A stretch of DNA of 64,000 nucleotides from PXRE01 sp964435625 (lineage in GTDB: Archaea; Halobacteriota; Halobacteria; Halobacteriales; PXRE01). Shown piece by piece: positions 17,243 to 25,278 of this stretch; positions within the stretch are counted from its first letter, which is position 1, and each line of letters begins with the position of its first letter. The stretch is taken from assembly GCA_964435625.1 (NCBI GenBank), contig CAYTAG010000001.1, forward strand, positions 7,637-71,636. The letters are read 5' to 3'. Under the pieces are notes generated by a model. It was given only the letters and a program-made list of their open reading frames with translations, was not told the origin of the DNA and made no database searches. Position numbers and translations under genes: made by a program.

Positions 17243-17521
17243 TCAGATCTCTGGCCCGTTCTCGGCCAGCCAGCGCGCGTTCGGGAGGTCCTCCGTCCGG
17301 TACAGTTTGACGTGGGTCGCGACCTGCGACTCGTCGTCGTTGTCGGAGCCGAACCCCAGTTCCGCGGCGATCTCCCGGTAGGTGAGGCCGGCTTCGACCA
17401 TCGCGACGACGGCTGCCCGGCGCTCCGGGATGCCGTGGGCGTGGAGTTCGTCGGCGCGCGCCTGCCAGTTCGCGTGCTGTTCGTCGGCGTCGTCCTGGGA
17501 TCCCGTGTTGGTCTCGCTCAT
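17243..17521 (-). CDS. Helix-turn-helix protein
   Basis: This is a 92-aa protein with a sigma/resolvase-style HTH near residues 38-62 (AAVVAMVEAGLTYREIAAEL). It lies 15 bp downstream of the 938-aa gene in the same direction and is probably co-transcribed with it. It likely binds DNA; the target is unknown. Confidence 0.75.
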   Translation of the reverse strand: MSETNTGSQDDADEQHANWQARADELHAHGIPERRAAVVAMVEAGLTYREIAAELGFGSDNDDESQVATHVKLYRTEDLPNARWLAENGPEI

Positions 17522-17536
17522 GGGTGTGCTATCTCG

Positions 17537-20353
17537 TTAACAACCGCAGTAGGTCCGTTTTGCCTGGTCGATCCGGTCCCGCAGCGACGGCGTGTTGCCC
17601 TCGCCGTCGGTCACGTCGAGCCAGTGGGTGTCGGTCCCGCACTCCCAGCACCGAAACTCGGGACTGGCCTCGCCCCTTCGGAACGCCTTCCGGGCGTCCC
17701 GACCCGCCTGCACGGCGTCGACGTCGGCCGCCGTCGGGTAGCTGTCGAACGTGAGGATGGTCGTAACGACCTCGTCGACGTCGACGCGGTCGGTCCACTC
17801 GACGGCCCAGCGTTCGTCACCGTCGAGTTCGTAGCGGTACCGGCGGATCGTCGACGCGGTACCCTGGTAGTCGACGGTCCCGTCCTGCTCGATCAGGCCG
17901 CCCTCGTCCTGGACGATGGCCTCGATGCTCGCGCCGCCCGACTGGCTCTCCCGCCCCCGGAGGTCGTGGTTCTCTTCGACCGTTTCGAGGTAGCGATGCG
18001 TCCGCTTGCCCCAGGGGTCGCTGGCCCACGGATACTGGTAGTACCGCTCGTGGCGCAGCGTGATCGAGTAGCAGTCCTGCCCCTTGCGGATGTGCTCACG
18101 GTCGACGGGCAACTCCCCGAGCGAGAGGTCCTCCAGGACCGCGCGGTCGGAGTGGGCCGCTGTCACGTAGAGGTTGCCGAGGTAGTCGGGCCCGTACGAC
18201 CCCATCCGGAGGGCTGGCTGGCGATCCTCGACCCAATCGTCACGCTCGGCCCGCAGCTGGGTGGCCGCGTCGTAGAGGTCCCGGACGCCCGCCGCGAAGT
18301 CGATCTCGTCGCCCTCGATTGCCTCGACGAGTGTCGCGACGTTCATGTTGGCGCCGTGAACTTTCCGGAGCGCCCCCGACAGCTGCACCGCGCCCGGACC
18401 CGCCACGTCGGTCTCCAGGAGCGTCCCGTCCGGGAGCCGCCAGCGGCCGTGCTCGTGCAGCGCCGCCATCATGGCCGTCGAGTGCTCCTCAACGGCGTCG
18501 GCGCCGGGGAGAGTGACGTCGGCCCGATCCGTCCCGTAATGCGAGCCCGTGCGCTCGATCCAGTCGCGGGTGGCCGCCGGGATCTCGATCCCGACGTCGG
18601 CCTCGACGGCGTCCCAGTCGACCGCGAGCACGGGCGGGTGGTCGACCGCGTCCGGCTTCGGGGACCCTCCGTCAGTCCGGGCCGTCGACTCGCCGGCCGC
18701 GTCGTCATCGTCGTCCGTGTCGGCCGTATCGTCCTGGCCGACGCCGGTGACCTCATGGAGGAGGCGTTTCGCATATTCTTCGATGGTCTCGCCCGTCTCG
18801 ACGAGAGTCCGCCCGTCGAGCGTGTAGCGGTCGTACACGTGGGATTCGTCGTCGGAGTTCTGCGGCGACCGATGCCAGACGAGGAGTTCGCCAACCTCCA
18901 TCCCGACGTCCTCGTAGGGGAACGTCGACAGGTAGCTCCGCCACGCCCCCGGTTGCTGGTCGCGCTCGATGCCGATGTTCAGGTCGAAGGAGCCGTGATC
19001 GCGCGTCTGGACGCTATAGTACGGAACCGCTGGATCAAGGGCGTCGTTCGGGAAGAAGAAGCTGATGCCGCCTGCGGGGCCATCGTCGTCCTCGATCTCG
19101 TAATAGTGCTTCCGTCTCACGGGCTGCTCGAAGTCGTCCTTGTGCGGCGGGGTCGCGTCCGCAGTCTCGCCGCCGTCAGTAACCGGCTGGTCGCCACTCT
19201 GGGCATCCTCGCCGCCGTCCGGGGCGTCCTCCTCAAGGAGTTCCGCGGGGATGAACGCGATCGCCCAGTCGGAACTCGCGCCATCGCTCGCGAACAGCGC
19301 TCGCCCGCCGTCGACGTCGACCCATTTCCGTTTGCCGCCGATGTGGTGCTGCGGCTCCGGGTGTGTGAGGTCCTCCCCGACCAGCGGGCCGCCGCCCGAG
19401 AGGTCGAGGTAGCCCTCGCCGGGATCGCGGACGTACAGCCGGTCGTGGCCGTGTTTTTGCCAGCGGTCGAAGATGTTGGGATTGTAGACCAGCCCGTCCT
19501 CGTCGACGCGGGCCCGCTCATCCGCTCGGAGCGCGTCGACCTTCTCCTGGGCGGTCGGCGGCAAGTCGCCCGGGTCGGCGTCGGACAGCTGTAGCTCGCC
19601 CTCCGCGATCCAGCGCTTGATGTCCGCGATGCTGTTGCCCTTGCGGTCGCCGCCGGTCGATTCGAACGCCGGGTTGAGGCCCCCCAGCTTGTTGTCGTGC
19701 GTGTCGAACGTCTTGACGCGGTAGCCCGCGGTCAGGTCCTCGTCGCGGACGACCTCGACGCGCGCCGGCGGCCTCGCGGACGGCCCGCGTCGCGTGTAGA
19801 CCTGGCCAGGTTCGAGGTCGACGTCCGCCGGGTCGAGATCCTGGTCGCGGCCACCGTCGGTCGCGACCGGTGGGTCGTTCGCGGCCGCCGTTGACGGCGC
19901 CTCGTCGACGTCGACTGCAAGCCCGTGGAACGTCTCGAAGCTTTCGCCGCATTCCTCGCAGTGGTGCTCGTCGGCCGTGCTGTCGTCATCCTCCTCGTCG
20001 GGCAGGTACGCGGCCGGGTTCTCGACGGCGTCGAGGACCTCGGCCTCGGTGAGGCGCTCGGTCTCGACGGTGCCTGCGTCCTCGTCGATCGCGACGACGA
20101 TCTGGTAGCGGCGCTTGTCGTTGTTCCAGGAGTCGTGGCGGACCTCAAAGACGCCGCCGACCTGGACATCGGCCAGCGCGACCTCCTTCCCCACGTGCTT
20201 GCCCGAACTGCTGTCGTTGCCGTTGAAGTCGCTGACGAACTCCCGGTCGAACCCGTACTTCGGGTGCTCACCGGTGATCGCGGCCACGTAGGCCGTCTTG
20301 TCGCGGTGCGGGCGGACGCCGTCGAGCCAATCGTTCAGGTCGAGTGCAGCCAT
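17537..20353 (-). CDS. 938-aa modular acidic protein with zinc fingers
   Basis: This very large unrecognised protein has a CEECGESF zinc knuckle near residue 135, a C-terminal CWECGTDTHW plus final CGC, and several globular stretches joined by acidic linkers that contain VATDGG, VTDGG and RTDGG. The linkers mark module borders and match linkers in proteins at 50-56 kb. No helicase, polymerase or nuclease motifs were seen. The gene has its own promoter region (AT-rich 20354-20400). An antisense frame covers most of it but lacks haloarchaeal composition. Confidence 0.8.
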   Translation of the reverse strand: MAALDLNDWLDGVRPHRDKTAYVAAITGEHPKYGFDREFVSDFNGNDSSSGKHVGKEVALADVQVGGVFEVRHDSWNNDKRRYQIVVAIDEDAGTVETERLTEAEVLDAVENPAAYLPDEEDDDSTADEHHCEECGESFETFHGLAVDVDEAPSTAAANDPPVATDGGRDQDLDPADVDLEPGQVYTRRGPSARPPARVEVVRDEDLTAGYRVKTFDTHDNKLGGLNPAFESTGGDRKGNSIADIKRWIAEGELQLSDADPGDLPPTAQEKVDALRADERARVDEDGLVYNPNIFDRWQKHGHDRLYVRDPGEGYLDLSGGGPLVGEDLTHPEPQHHIGGKRKWVDVDGGRALFASDGASSDWAIAFIPAELLEEDAPDGGEDAQSGDQPVTDGGETADATPPHKDDFEQPVRRKHYYEIEDDDGPAGGISFFFPNDALDPAVPYYSVQTRDHGSFDLNIGIERDQQPGAWRSYLSTFPYEDVGMEVGELLVWHRSPQNSDDESHVYDRYTLDGRTLVETGETIEEYAKRLLHEVTGVGQDDTADTDDDDDAAGESTARTDGGSPKPDAVDHPPVLAVDWDAVEADVGIEIPAATRDWIERTGSHYGTDRADVTLPGADAVEEHSTAMMAALHEHGRWRLPDGTLLETDVAGPGAVQLSGALRKVHGANMNVATLVEAIEGDEIDFAAGVRDLYDAATQLRAERDDWVEDRQPALRMGSYGPDYLGNLYVTAAHSDRAVLEDLSLGELPVDREHIRKGQDCYSITLRHERYYQYPWASDPWGKRTHRYLETVEENHDLRGRESQSGGASIEAIVQDEGGLIEQDGTVDYQGTASTIRRYRYELDGDERWAVEWTDRVDVDEVVTTILTFDSYPTAADVDAVQAGRDARKAFRRGEASPEFRCWECGTDTHWLDVTDGEGNTPSLRDRIDQAKRTYCGC

Positions 20354-20773
20354 CGTGTGTCACCTTGCAATTGTAGTTACAACCCCCTACTACATAAAAC
20401 CTTGCAATATAGATTGCAAGTACGTGGGTTCGTGGAGTGACGATTGCACTCGCGTGCAACGATGGCCGGCGCTGGCCCACGCTGATCGCTGGCGAGACAG
20501 CACGCGCTCCTAGAGAACGTCGAATCGGCGGAGAACAAGCTACGCGTCGTCGTCCGGGACTTCGAGGCGGCCGTCGAGGTAGGCTGTTGACAAAACCGGG
20601 ACGGCGGCACTGGCGGTCGCTCCAGGACGCGTCGCTGCTCGGAGGATGAAGCCGCGGAAAACGAGCCGGCGGTAAGGTCAGCCCGTGACAGTTCCCAGTA
20701 TGTGAACGCGACCTGACCAGCGCCGGCTGCCCGCACCTGCTTGTAGGCGATTGGTCGGATAAAAAAGTAGTGG
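20354..20773. other. Intergenic region with a decayed coding fragment and a vestigial leader
   Basis: About 420 bases hold the AT-rich promoter of the 938-aa gene (20370-20425), then a short plus-strand stretch (about 20497-20590) that reads like coding sequence (ALLENVESAENKLRVVVRDF) before a stop but has no start in frame. At 20680-20697 is GCCCGTGACAGTTCCCA, the end of the shared leader element found at 21-23 kb, here without hairpin or gene. Confidence 0.5.
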
Positions 20774-20920
20774 TCAGTTCGCGCCGTCCTCCATCCACCA
20801 GTTTGCATTAGCGACATGGAGATCCCGTCCGCTCTCGAATTCGACGACCAAATCGTACGTCGACGACTCGCGGACGGCCTGGACCACATCTCCTTCCAGA
20901 TCTGGCGGGTCGTCGGTCAT
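20774..20920 (-). CDS. 48-aa acidic protein
   Basis: The short frame (MTDDPPDLEGDVVQAVRESS...) starts in a 4-bp overlap with the stop of the preceding AbrB-like gene, so it is probably its operon partner. No motif was recognised. Confidence 0.6.
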   Translation of the reverse strand: MTDDPPDLEGDVVQAVRESSTYDLVVEFESGRDLHVANANWWMEDGAN

Positions 20921-21372
20921 CCCTCAGTGCGGCCCCACTCGTCGACGTCGACGTCGACGGTGAGCGCGGCGGGTTCGATCAGGGCGATGTAGCCGTCGCC
21001 GGCGAGCAGGAGGACCTCCTGGGGCGCGGACTCGATCTCGGCGCCGGCGATGCCGAGGGAATCCTCGAGGTCGGCGGCCGGGATGCGCAGGCGGACGCCC
21101 TCCTCGGTGAGCGATTCGAGACGTCGGGCGTGGGGGTTGGACCGGCCGTCGACGGCCTCGTCGAGACCTTCGGCCACGAGCGCGGGCGCCTCGCCGTTGA
21201 CCTGGACGGTCCCGGGGCGGAACGAGAGGCTGGGCGCCTGGCGGATCCCGGCGGCCTGGAGGGCGTCCCCCAGGTTGTCGGAGACGACGATAGAGCCGCT
21301 TGCGTACCGGAGGGCGGTCGTCGCGACGGGCGAGAACTGCGTCCGATGGGACATAGCTACCTGGGCTTGCAT
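20917..21372 (-). CDS. AbrB/SpoVT-like swapped-hairpin protein
   Basis: This 151-aa protein has two regions that follow the AbrB pattern (beta strand, Pro, helix, LG, strand): around SGSIVVSDNLGDALQAAGI and around LRIPAADLEDSLGIAGAEI. The family binds DNA as dimers and is used in antitoxins and transition regulators. I chose the ATG at 21372, which sits at the end of the shared leader; an upstream in-frame GTG lies inside the conserved GTGACAGT. It may regulate the leader family, but that is inference. Confidence 0.65.
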   Translation of the reverse strand: MQAQVAMSHRTQFSPVATTALRYASGSIVVSDNLGDALQAAGIRQAPSLSFRPGTVQVNGEAPALVAEGLDEAVDGRSNPHARRLESLTEEGVRLRIPAADLEDSLGIAGAEIESAPQEVLLLAGDGYIALIEPAALTVDVDVDEWGRTEG

Positions 21373-21419
21373 GGGTACTGTCACGGGACTTTCGGTCCCT
21401 TACTCCTACAATCGTTGTG
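21373..21419 (-). promoter_or_regulatory. Shared leader element, copy A
   Basis: Reading toward the gene: a degenerate palindrome (21407-21419), a hairpin GGGAC-CGAAA-GTCCC (21385-21399), then GTGACAGTACCC and ATG. The stem sequence differs from copies B-D, but pairing is kept. A TTTATTTTT box lies just upstream (about 21420-21430). Confidence 0.8.
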
Positions 21420-21518
21420 GGAAAAATAAAAAGGTAGGGGGTTCAGCCGCCGGATCGGCGCGGGGGCGACCCGGGCCGTGGCGGCCTCGGTCGGCGCCGG
21501 GGCAGGGGCCAGCGCCGC

Positions 21519-21980
21519 CTACATCGACGCCCCTGGCGCCGTGAGGCCGCGGAGGTCGGTCAGGCGTTGCTCGATACCGCCATCCAGGGACGCGGGGAGG
21601 TCGTCCAGGAGGTCCTCGACGCGGGTCGCGGCCTCGTCGAGGACGGCCAGCGCCCGCAGGTACTCCGGGCTTGCGAGGTCGCCGGCGTCGGGGAGGCCGA
21701 AGTGGGTGATCTCGAACTCGACGCGGCGGAGGTGCTTGCACCCGCCAGCGGGGTCGTTGTGGGCCATGTCCGGGCAGGTGCAGGCGCCCTCCGTCAGGTC
21801 GACCACGTAGCCCGCGCCGTTGTTGAGTTTCTTGACCGCGTAGAGGCCGGTCGCCTGCTGGCGCTCGTCGAGACGGGGCAGGACCAGCATCGGTTCTTCG
21901 CAGGCCCGGACGGACCGCCCGTCGGCGGCGTCCGGGTCGTCGTTGAGAACGTTGCTCGGGTCGAGCGTTTGCACTGGCAT
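21519..21980 (-). CDS. SWIM-type zinc-finger protein
   Basis: This 153-aa protein has a SWIM finger near residues 65-85 with the CxC...CxH spacing (ACTCPDM then GGCKHL). SWIM domains bind DNA or proteins in recombination and transposase contexts. The remainder is helical. The start at 21980 follows leader copy B. It is a single-gene unit. Confidence 0.78.
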   Translation of the reverse strand: MPVQTLDPSNVLNDDPDAADGRSVRACEEPMLVLPRLDERQQATGLYAVKKLNNGAGYVVDLTEGACTCPDMAHNDPAGGCKHLRRVEFEITHFGLPDAGDLASPEYLRALAVLDEAATRVEDLLDDLPASLDGGIEQRLTDLRGLTAPGASM

Positions 21981-22040
21981 GGGGACTGTCACGGGCTTTC
22001 GCCCTATATACAATCATTGTAGGAATGGGCATAAAACCAT
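21981..22040 (-). promoter_or_regulatory. Shared leader element, copy B
   Basis: Elements in order toward the gene: a TTTTATG box near 22030-22038, a perfect palindrome TACAATGATTGTA (22009-22021), TATAGGG, the hairpin GGGC-GAAA-GCCC (21993-22004), then GTGACAGTCCCC and ATG. It is almost identical to copy D, which points the other way. Confidence 0.85.
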
Positions 22041-22116
22041 CGGTTTTCCCGCGCCGGGTGGCGGTTTGCGGCGGCGCACTACCTGCGACCAGGGCCGGGG
22101 TCGGGGACCCGCCGCG

Positions 22117-22344
22117 CTAGGTGAGGTAGTCGGCGGCGGCGTCGGCCACCCGGTCGGCGTTGGCGACCGTCGGTTCGATGCCCTCGGCGTCCGCGATGTC
22201 GCGGAAGTCGGGCTTACCCCGGCCAACGAGTAGTCTCGTCGCCTCTGCCGCGACGTCCTCGCCGTGATCGGCTTCGAGGCGGGCAAGGACCGCCCGCCGG
22301 AAGCGGAACAGCCGTCGGTGGTGAGCGACGAGTCGGGTTAGCAT
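22117..22344 (-). CDS. Small helical basic protein
   Basis: This 75-aa Arg-rich N-terminal helix region is followed by an acidic, HTH-like part (RDIADAEGIEPTVANADRVA). It starts two bases after the stop of the previous gene, so it shares leader C. It is possibly DNA binding; weakly supported. Confidence 0.62.
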   Translation of the reverse strand: MLTRLVAHHRRLFRFRRAVLARLEADHGEDVAAEATRLLVGRGKPDFRDIADAEGIEPTVANADRVADAAADYLT

Positions 22345-22346
22345 CG

Positions 22347-22751
22347 CTACCCCGCCGTTGGGCAGTAGTCCCGCAGAGTCACGTCTGTCAGGACTAGTCG
22401 GTTGAAGCGGGCCGTCGGCAAGGTCAGGATGCCGAGCGTGGCCCGCGCTTCGACGGCCCGCCGCGCGTTCGGGTCCTCGCCGTCGGGGTTACACTCGTTG
22501 CAGTACAGCACGGGGTCGGTCCACCGGTCGCCGTGCTGCGCCATCGTCACCGTCACTGAGTCCCGCGAATACAGCCGGTCGCCGCAGGCCTCGCACTGCG
22601 CCCGGAGGTTGGGCTTGCTCACTTGCAGGCCGTTCAACAGCCGTTCGACCGTCTCCGCTTCGCCGGCGACGTCCCGCTCGATGCCGGGGTGCTCGCGGTC
22701 GCGCTCCGGCCCGACCTCCTCATGTATCGGATTTCGTTCACTGTCAGACAT
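22347..22751 (-). CDS. Zinc-ribbon protein of the shared-leader family
   Basis: This 134-aa protein has a charged N-terminus, a zinc ribbon formed by CEACGD and CNECNP (about residues 55-87) and a hydrophobic beta-rich end. It starts at the ATG directly after leader copy C. No specific family was recognised. Confidence 0.7.
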   Translation of the reverse strand: MSDSERNPIHEEVGPERDREHPGIERDVAGEAETVERLLNGLQVSKPNLRAQCEACGDRLYSRDSVTVTMAQHGDRWTDPVLYCNECNPDGEDPNARRAVEARATLGILTLPTARFNRLVLTDVTLRDYCPTAG

Positions 22752-22793
22752 GGGAACTGTCACGGGTTTTCACCCGCATCTACAAGCATTGCG
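22752..22793 (-). promoter_or_regulatory. Shared leader element, copy C
   Basis: Toward the gene: an imperfect palindrome (22781-22793), the hairpin CGGGT-GAAA-ACCCG (22763-22776), GTGACAGTTCCC and ATG. The stem bases differ from copies B and D but remain paired, which supports a structure rather than a simple sequence motif. Confidence 0.8.
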
Positions 22794-22854
22794 GGAAGGC
22801 ACTTAGGCTTTACTGAATCGCCGTACTGCAGGCGATTTTCGTCGGCGCAATCGA

Positions 22855-22913
22855 CACCTTTATGGCTCTTCCTACAATAATTGTATATAGGGCGAAAGCC
22901 CGTGACAGTTCCC
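22855..22913 (+). promoter_or_regulatory. Shared leader element, copy D
   Basis: CCTTTATGG (TATA-like, 22856-22864) is followed by the perfect palindrome TACAATAATTGTA (22873-22885), TATAGGG, the hairpin GGGC-GAAA-GCCC (22890-22901), GTGACAGTTCCC and ATG at 22914. The distance from the TATA-like box puts the transcript start at about the hairpin, so the mRNA would begin with a GAAA tetraloop hairpin. Confidence 0.85.
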
Positions 22914-23138
22914 ATGAGTGCCAGGTCGCTGATACAGACGGACCACACGGTCGACCCGACCACGCCGGCCTACAACGTCGACCCCGAGTGCGACGACTGC
23001 GGGGCCGACATGCCGTGCTTCGACCACCACGTCGCGCCGTGTCCCAACGGCCGCTACGACTGCAACGGCCCGATGACCGCCGGGGCGTGCGCCCGCTGCC
23101 AGCGGGCGGTCGTCGCCGCGGGCCGGTTCCGCTGGTAA
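22914..23138 (+). CDS. Cys-rich zinc protein, first gene of the plus operon
   Basis: This is a 74-aa protein with eight cysteines and two adjacent histidines (CDDCGADMPCFDHH, CPNGRYDCNG, CARC), likely binding two zinc ions. The start is set by leader copy D. It heads a run of zinc proteins to 26.3 kb. Confidence 0.72.
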   Translation: MSARSLIQTDHTVDPTTPAYNVDPECDDCGADMPCFDHHVAPCPNGRYDCNGPMTAGACARCQRAVVAAGRFRW

Positions 23139-23167
23139 CCACCCACCACCCACTCCCACCCGCGATT

Positions 23168-23662
23168 ATGAACATCTCAGCACTGCGCTACCTGCCCCCG
23201 ATGGGCGACGAGTCGACCACGCACCTGACCACCACGCTCGACCCGACCCAGACGCTCTGCGGGACCGCCTTCGACGCGCACCGGCCCCACGCGCTCCCGG
23301 CGCCCGTCGACGGCGACCCCCAGCGCCGCACCGACGACTACGCCGGCCGCGTCCAGGACTGGATCGACGAGCGCGATGACCTCTGCGACGGGTGCCGCGA
23401 GGTCTACCGCCGGCGGTTCACCGACGACGACGACAGCGCCGGCCGCGACGACGACCCCGACCCGGACGCCGACGGCGACGACGACCGCCCGGAGTGCCGA
23501 TACCCGTCGTGTTCGCGCCCGGCCCGCGGCGAAGGCGGCTTCAGCGGCCGGTTCTGCTCGGACGGGTGCGAAGTGGCCTTCGAACACAACCGCCACGACG
23601 CCCGCGAGGCCGCCCGTGACGCGGCCTGCGAGGCCCGGGAGGCTGACCATGGCCGACGGTAA
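23168..23662 (+). CDS. Cys-rich acidic protein
   Basis: This is a 164-aa protein. A CDGCREVY knuckle and an earlier Cys (about residue 31) form one probable zinc site. After an Asp-rich spacer comes a treble-clef-like motif (CRYPSCSRP then FCSDGCEVAF). The latter resembles small FCSxxC fingers involved in nucleic-acid or protein contacts. It follows the first gene by 29 bases and overlaps the next by 14 bp. Confidence 0.7.
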   Translation: MNISALRYLPPMGDESTTHLTTTLDPTQTLCGTAFDAHRPHALPAPVDGDPQRRTDDYAGRVQDWIDERDDLCDGCREVYRRRFTDDDDSAGRDDDPDPDADGDDDRPECRYPSCSRPARGEGGFSGRFCSDGCEVAFEHNRHDAREAARDAACEAREADHGRR

Positions 23663-24227
23663 GGGCCGGTCGCTCGACCGCGCTGCGCTCGCCGCCATCA
23701 AGGCGGCGCGGGCGCTGTCGGACCCGATCATCGTCGCGCCCAGGGCGGCGAGCGCCGCCGCGTGCAACCCCCGCGAGCGCCTCCAGGACCACATCACCGC
23801 CGCCCGCTTCCAGCAGGCGCTGGCCACGCCCGTCGACGACCCGATCCGGCGGGCCACCTGGCCGGAGACGGCGCTGTACCTCTCAACCGTCTCCCTCGTG
23901 CGGCCGCTCGACGCCGACGGGACCGCCCTCTACCGCTGGGCGTTCCGCCGGTACCTCGTCGACGTTGCCGGCGTCGCTCCCGAGGACCTCCCCGCGCCGG
24001 CCGACGTCGACCCGCCGGCCGCCCACCTCCGGCGCCGTCTCGAAACCCTCCGCAAGCGGATCAAGGTCTCCCGCGACGAGATCTACCTGGAGACCGAGTA
24101 CGACCCCGACTGCGGCGTCCCGAAAGCGTTCTGGACCGACTGGCATAGCGGGCCGGCCAGCGGCTACGACGAGGCCGACTACCAGCGACGTGACGCCCGC
24201 GACTGCCGGGAGGGCGACGACCGATGA
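23649..24227 (+). CDS. Hypothetical helical protein
   Basis: This 192-aa Ala/Arg/Asp-rich, mostly helical protein has no recognised motif. Its start at 23649 overlaps the previous gene by 14 bp and its stop overlaps the next by 4 bp, so it is part of the copy-D operon. Confidence 0.68.
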   Translation: MADGKGRSLDRAALAAIKAARALSDPIIVAPRAASAAACNPRERLQDHITAARFQQALATPVDDPIRRATWPETALYLSTVSLVRPLDADGTALYRWAFRRYLVDVAGVAPEDLPAPADVDPPAAHLRRRLETLRKRIKVSRDEIYLETEYDPDCGVPKAFWTDWHSGPASGYDEADYQRRDARDCREGDDR

Positions 24228-24586
24228 CCGGGACCCCCACCGACGCCGACGACACCGATGTCCCGACCACGGTGGTCATGTGCATCGACTGCCGGGCCGT
24301 GCCCGGCGACGCCACGCCGGGCGAGACGTGCCCGTACTGCGGCGGGACGTTCCACGCGTACCGCGCGGCGACCGGGTGGGTCCTGGCCGAACTCGGGACC
24401 GTCACGGCGCTCCGGGACAGCCTGGTGACCGCCGACCTCGCGCTCCTGGAGGAGCGCCCCGACGACGCCCGCGCCGCGGTCGACGAGGCGCTGGGCCACC
24501 TGACCGCCGTCGTCGACGATACCGCCGTCGACATCGAGGCCGCCACCGACGACGGCGACGACACCGCCGACGGGGGGCCAGCATGA
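24224..24586 (+). CDS. Zinc-ribbon protein with helical acidic tail
   Basis: This is a 120-aa protein with one zinc ribbon near residues 20-42 (CIDCRAVP then CPYCGGTF) and a long helical region ending in an Asp-rich tail. It is coupled by 4-bp overlaps on both sides. Role unknown. Confidence 0.7.
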   Translation: MTGTPTDADDTDVPTTVVMCIDCRAVPGDATPGETCPYCGGTFHAYRAATGWVLAELGTVTALRDSLVTADLALLEERPDDARAAVDEALGHLTAVVDDTAVDIEAATDDGDDTADGGPA

Positions 24587-24921
24587 CGGGGTGCCGCCGC
24601 GACCACTGCCCACGCGAGGCCGTCGCCGGCGACGACCGCTGTAAGCGCCACGGCGGCGGGTGCGAGTTTCGCACCGGCGACCTCGTGGTCGTCTACTGGA
24701 GCGAGGGGATCAGCCACCGCCTCCCCGTGTGCGGCCGCGTCAGTCGCGTGACCGGCCGGACGGCCGGCGGCCCGCGTGGCCCCTGGCGTCTCGGCTGGCC
24801 GTACGTCGTCGAGGTCTACGTCGACGACGCGCCGTACATGGCCGGCGACACCGGCGACCGGATCATCAACCCGCCCGCGGCGCTGGCGCCAACCGGCCAC
24901 GACGGCTCGGGGTGGGAATGA
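24583..24921 (+). CDS. Zinc-finger protein with beta-barrel-like domain
   Basis: This is a 112-aa protein. The N-terminus CRRDHCPREA...CKRHGGGC resembles a short CxxxxC/CxxH finger. The following region (GDLVVVYW, VCGRVSRVTG, YVVEVYVDD) is beta-rich, as in a small SH3-like or tudor-like barrel. It may read nucleic acid or protein marks; this is inference. Confidence 0.68.
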   Translation: MTGCRRDHCPREAVAGDDRCKRHGGGCEFRTGDLVVVYWSEGISHRLPVCGRVSRVTGRTAGGPRGPWRLGWPYVVEVYVDDAPYMAGDTGDRIINPPAALAPTGHDGSGWE

Positions 24922-25268
24922 GCACGATGCCGGCGCCGTTCAACTGCGCGCGCTGCCGGCGCCGCCTCGACGTCGAGCAGATCCGCGCCCGCTACCACCA
25001 CCGGGTGTACTGCCGCGACCACACCGGCGGGTGGTGGTCCCACCAGGAGGGCCGCGTGATCACGCCCGAGGCCGTCCGCGTCCCGGCCGCGGTGGAGGTC
25101 CCGCGGTGCGCCCGCTGCGGGAGCGCCGAGATCGTCGTCTACCGCGACCCCGTGTTTCCCGAGGCGTCGGTCTGCTGGGCCTGCGCCTGCGCCCACGGCG
25201 ACCCCAGCGAGGGGGTCGTCGTCGCCGTCGACGTCACCGAACCGCGCTCGCCAGCGGCCACGCCCTGA
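24918..25268 (+). CDS. Multi-zinc-ribbon protein
   Basis: This 116-aa protein has CARCRRR with CRDH (about residues 10-33) and CARCGSA with CWACAC (about 64-91), making two zinc ribbons. It lies 10 bp before the 348-aa gene in the same operon. Confidence 0.7.
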   Translation: MSTMPAPFNCARCRRRLDVEQIRARYHHRVYCRDHTGGWWSHQEGRVITPEAVRVPAAVEVPRCARCGSAEIVVYRDPVFPEASVCWACACAHGDPSEGVVVAVDVTEPRSPAATP

Positions 25269-25278
25269 CCGACCACCC

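Noticed and set aside
17222..19594. 790-aa plus-strand open frame
   Set aside because: It is antisense to the 938-aa gene, has Val/Arg/Leu-rich non-haloarchaeal composition and no motif. It is a codon-bias shadow.
21360..21384. GTG starts within the shared leader (proteins beginning MTVPM)
   Set aside because: The GTGACAGT block is conserved as leader DNA across four genes, so the downstream ATG is preferred.
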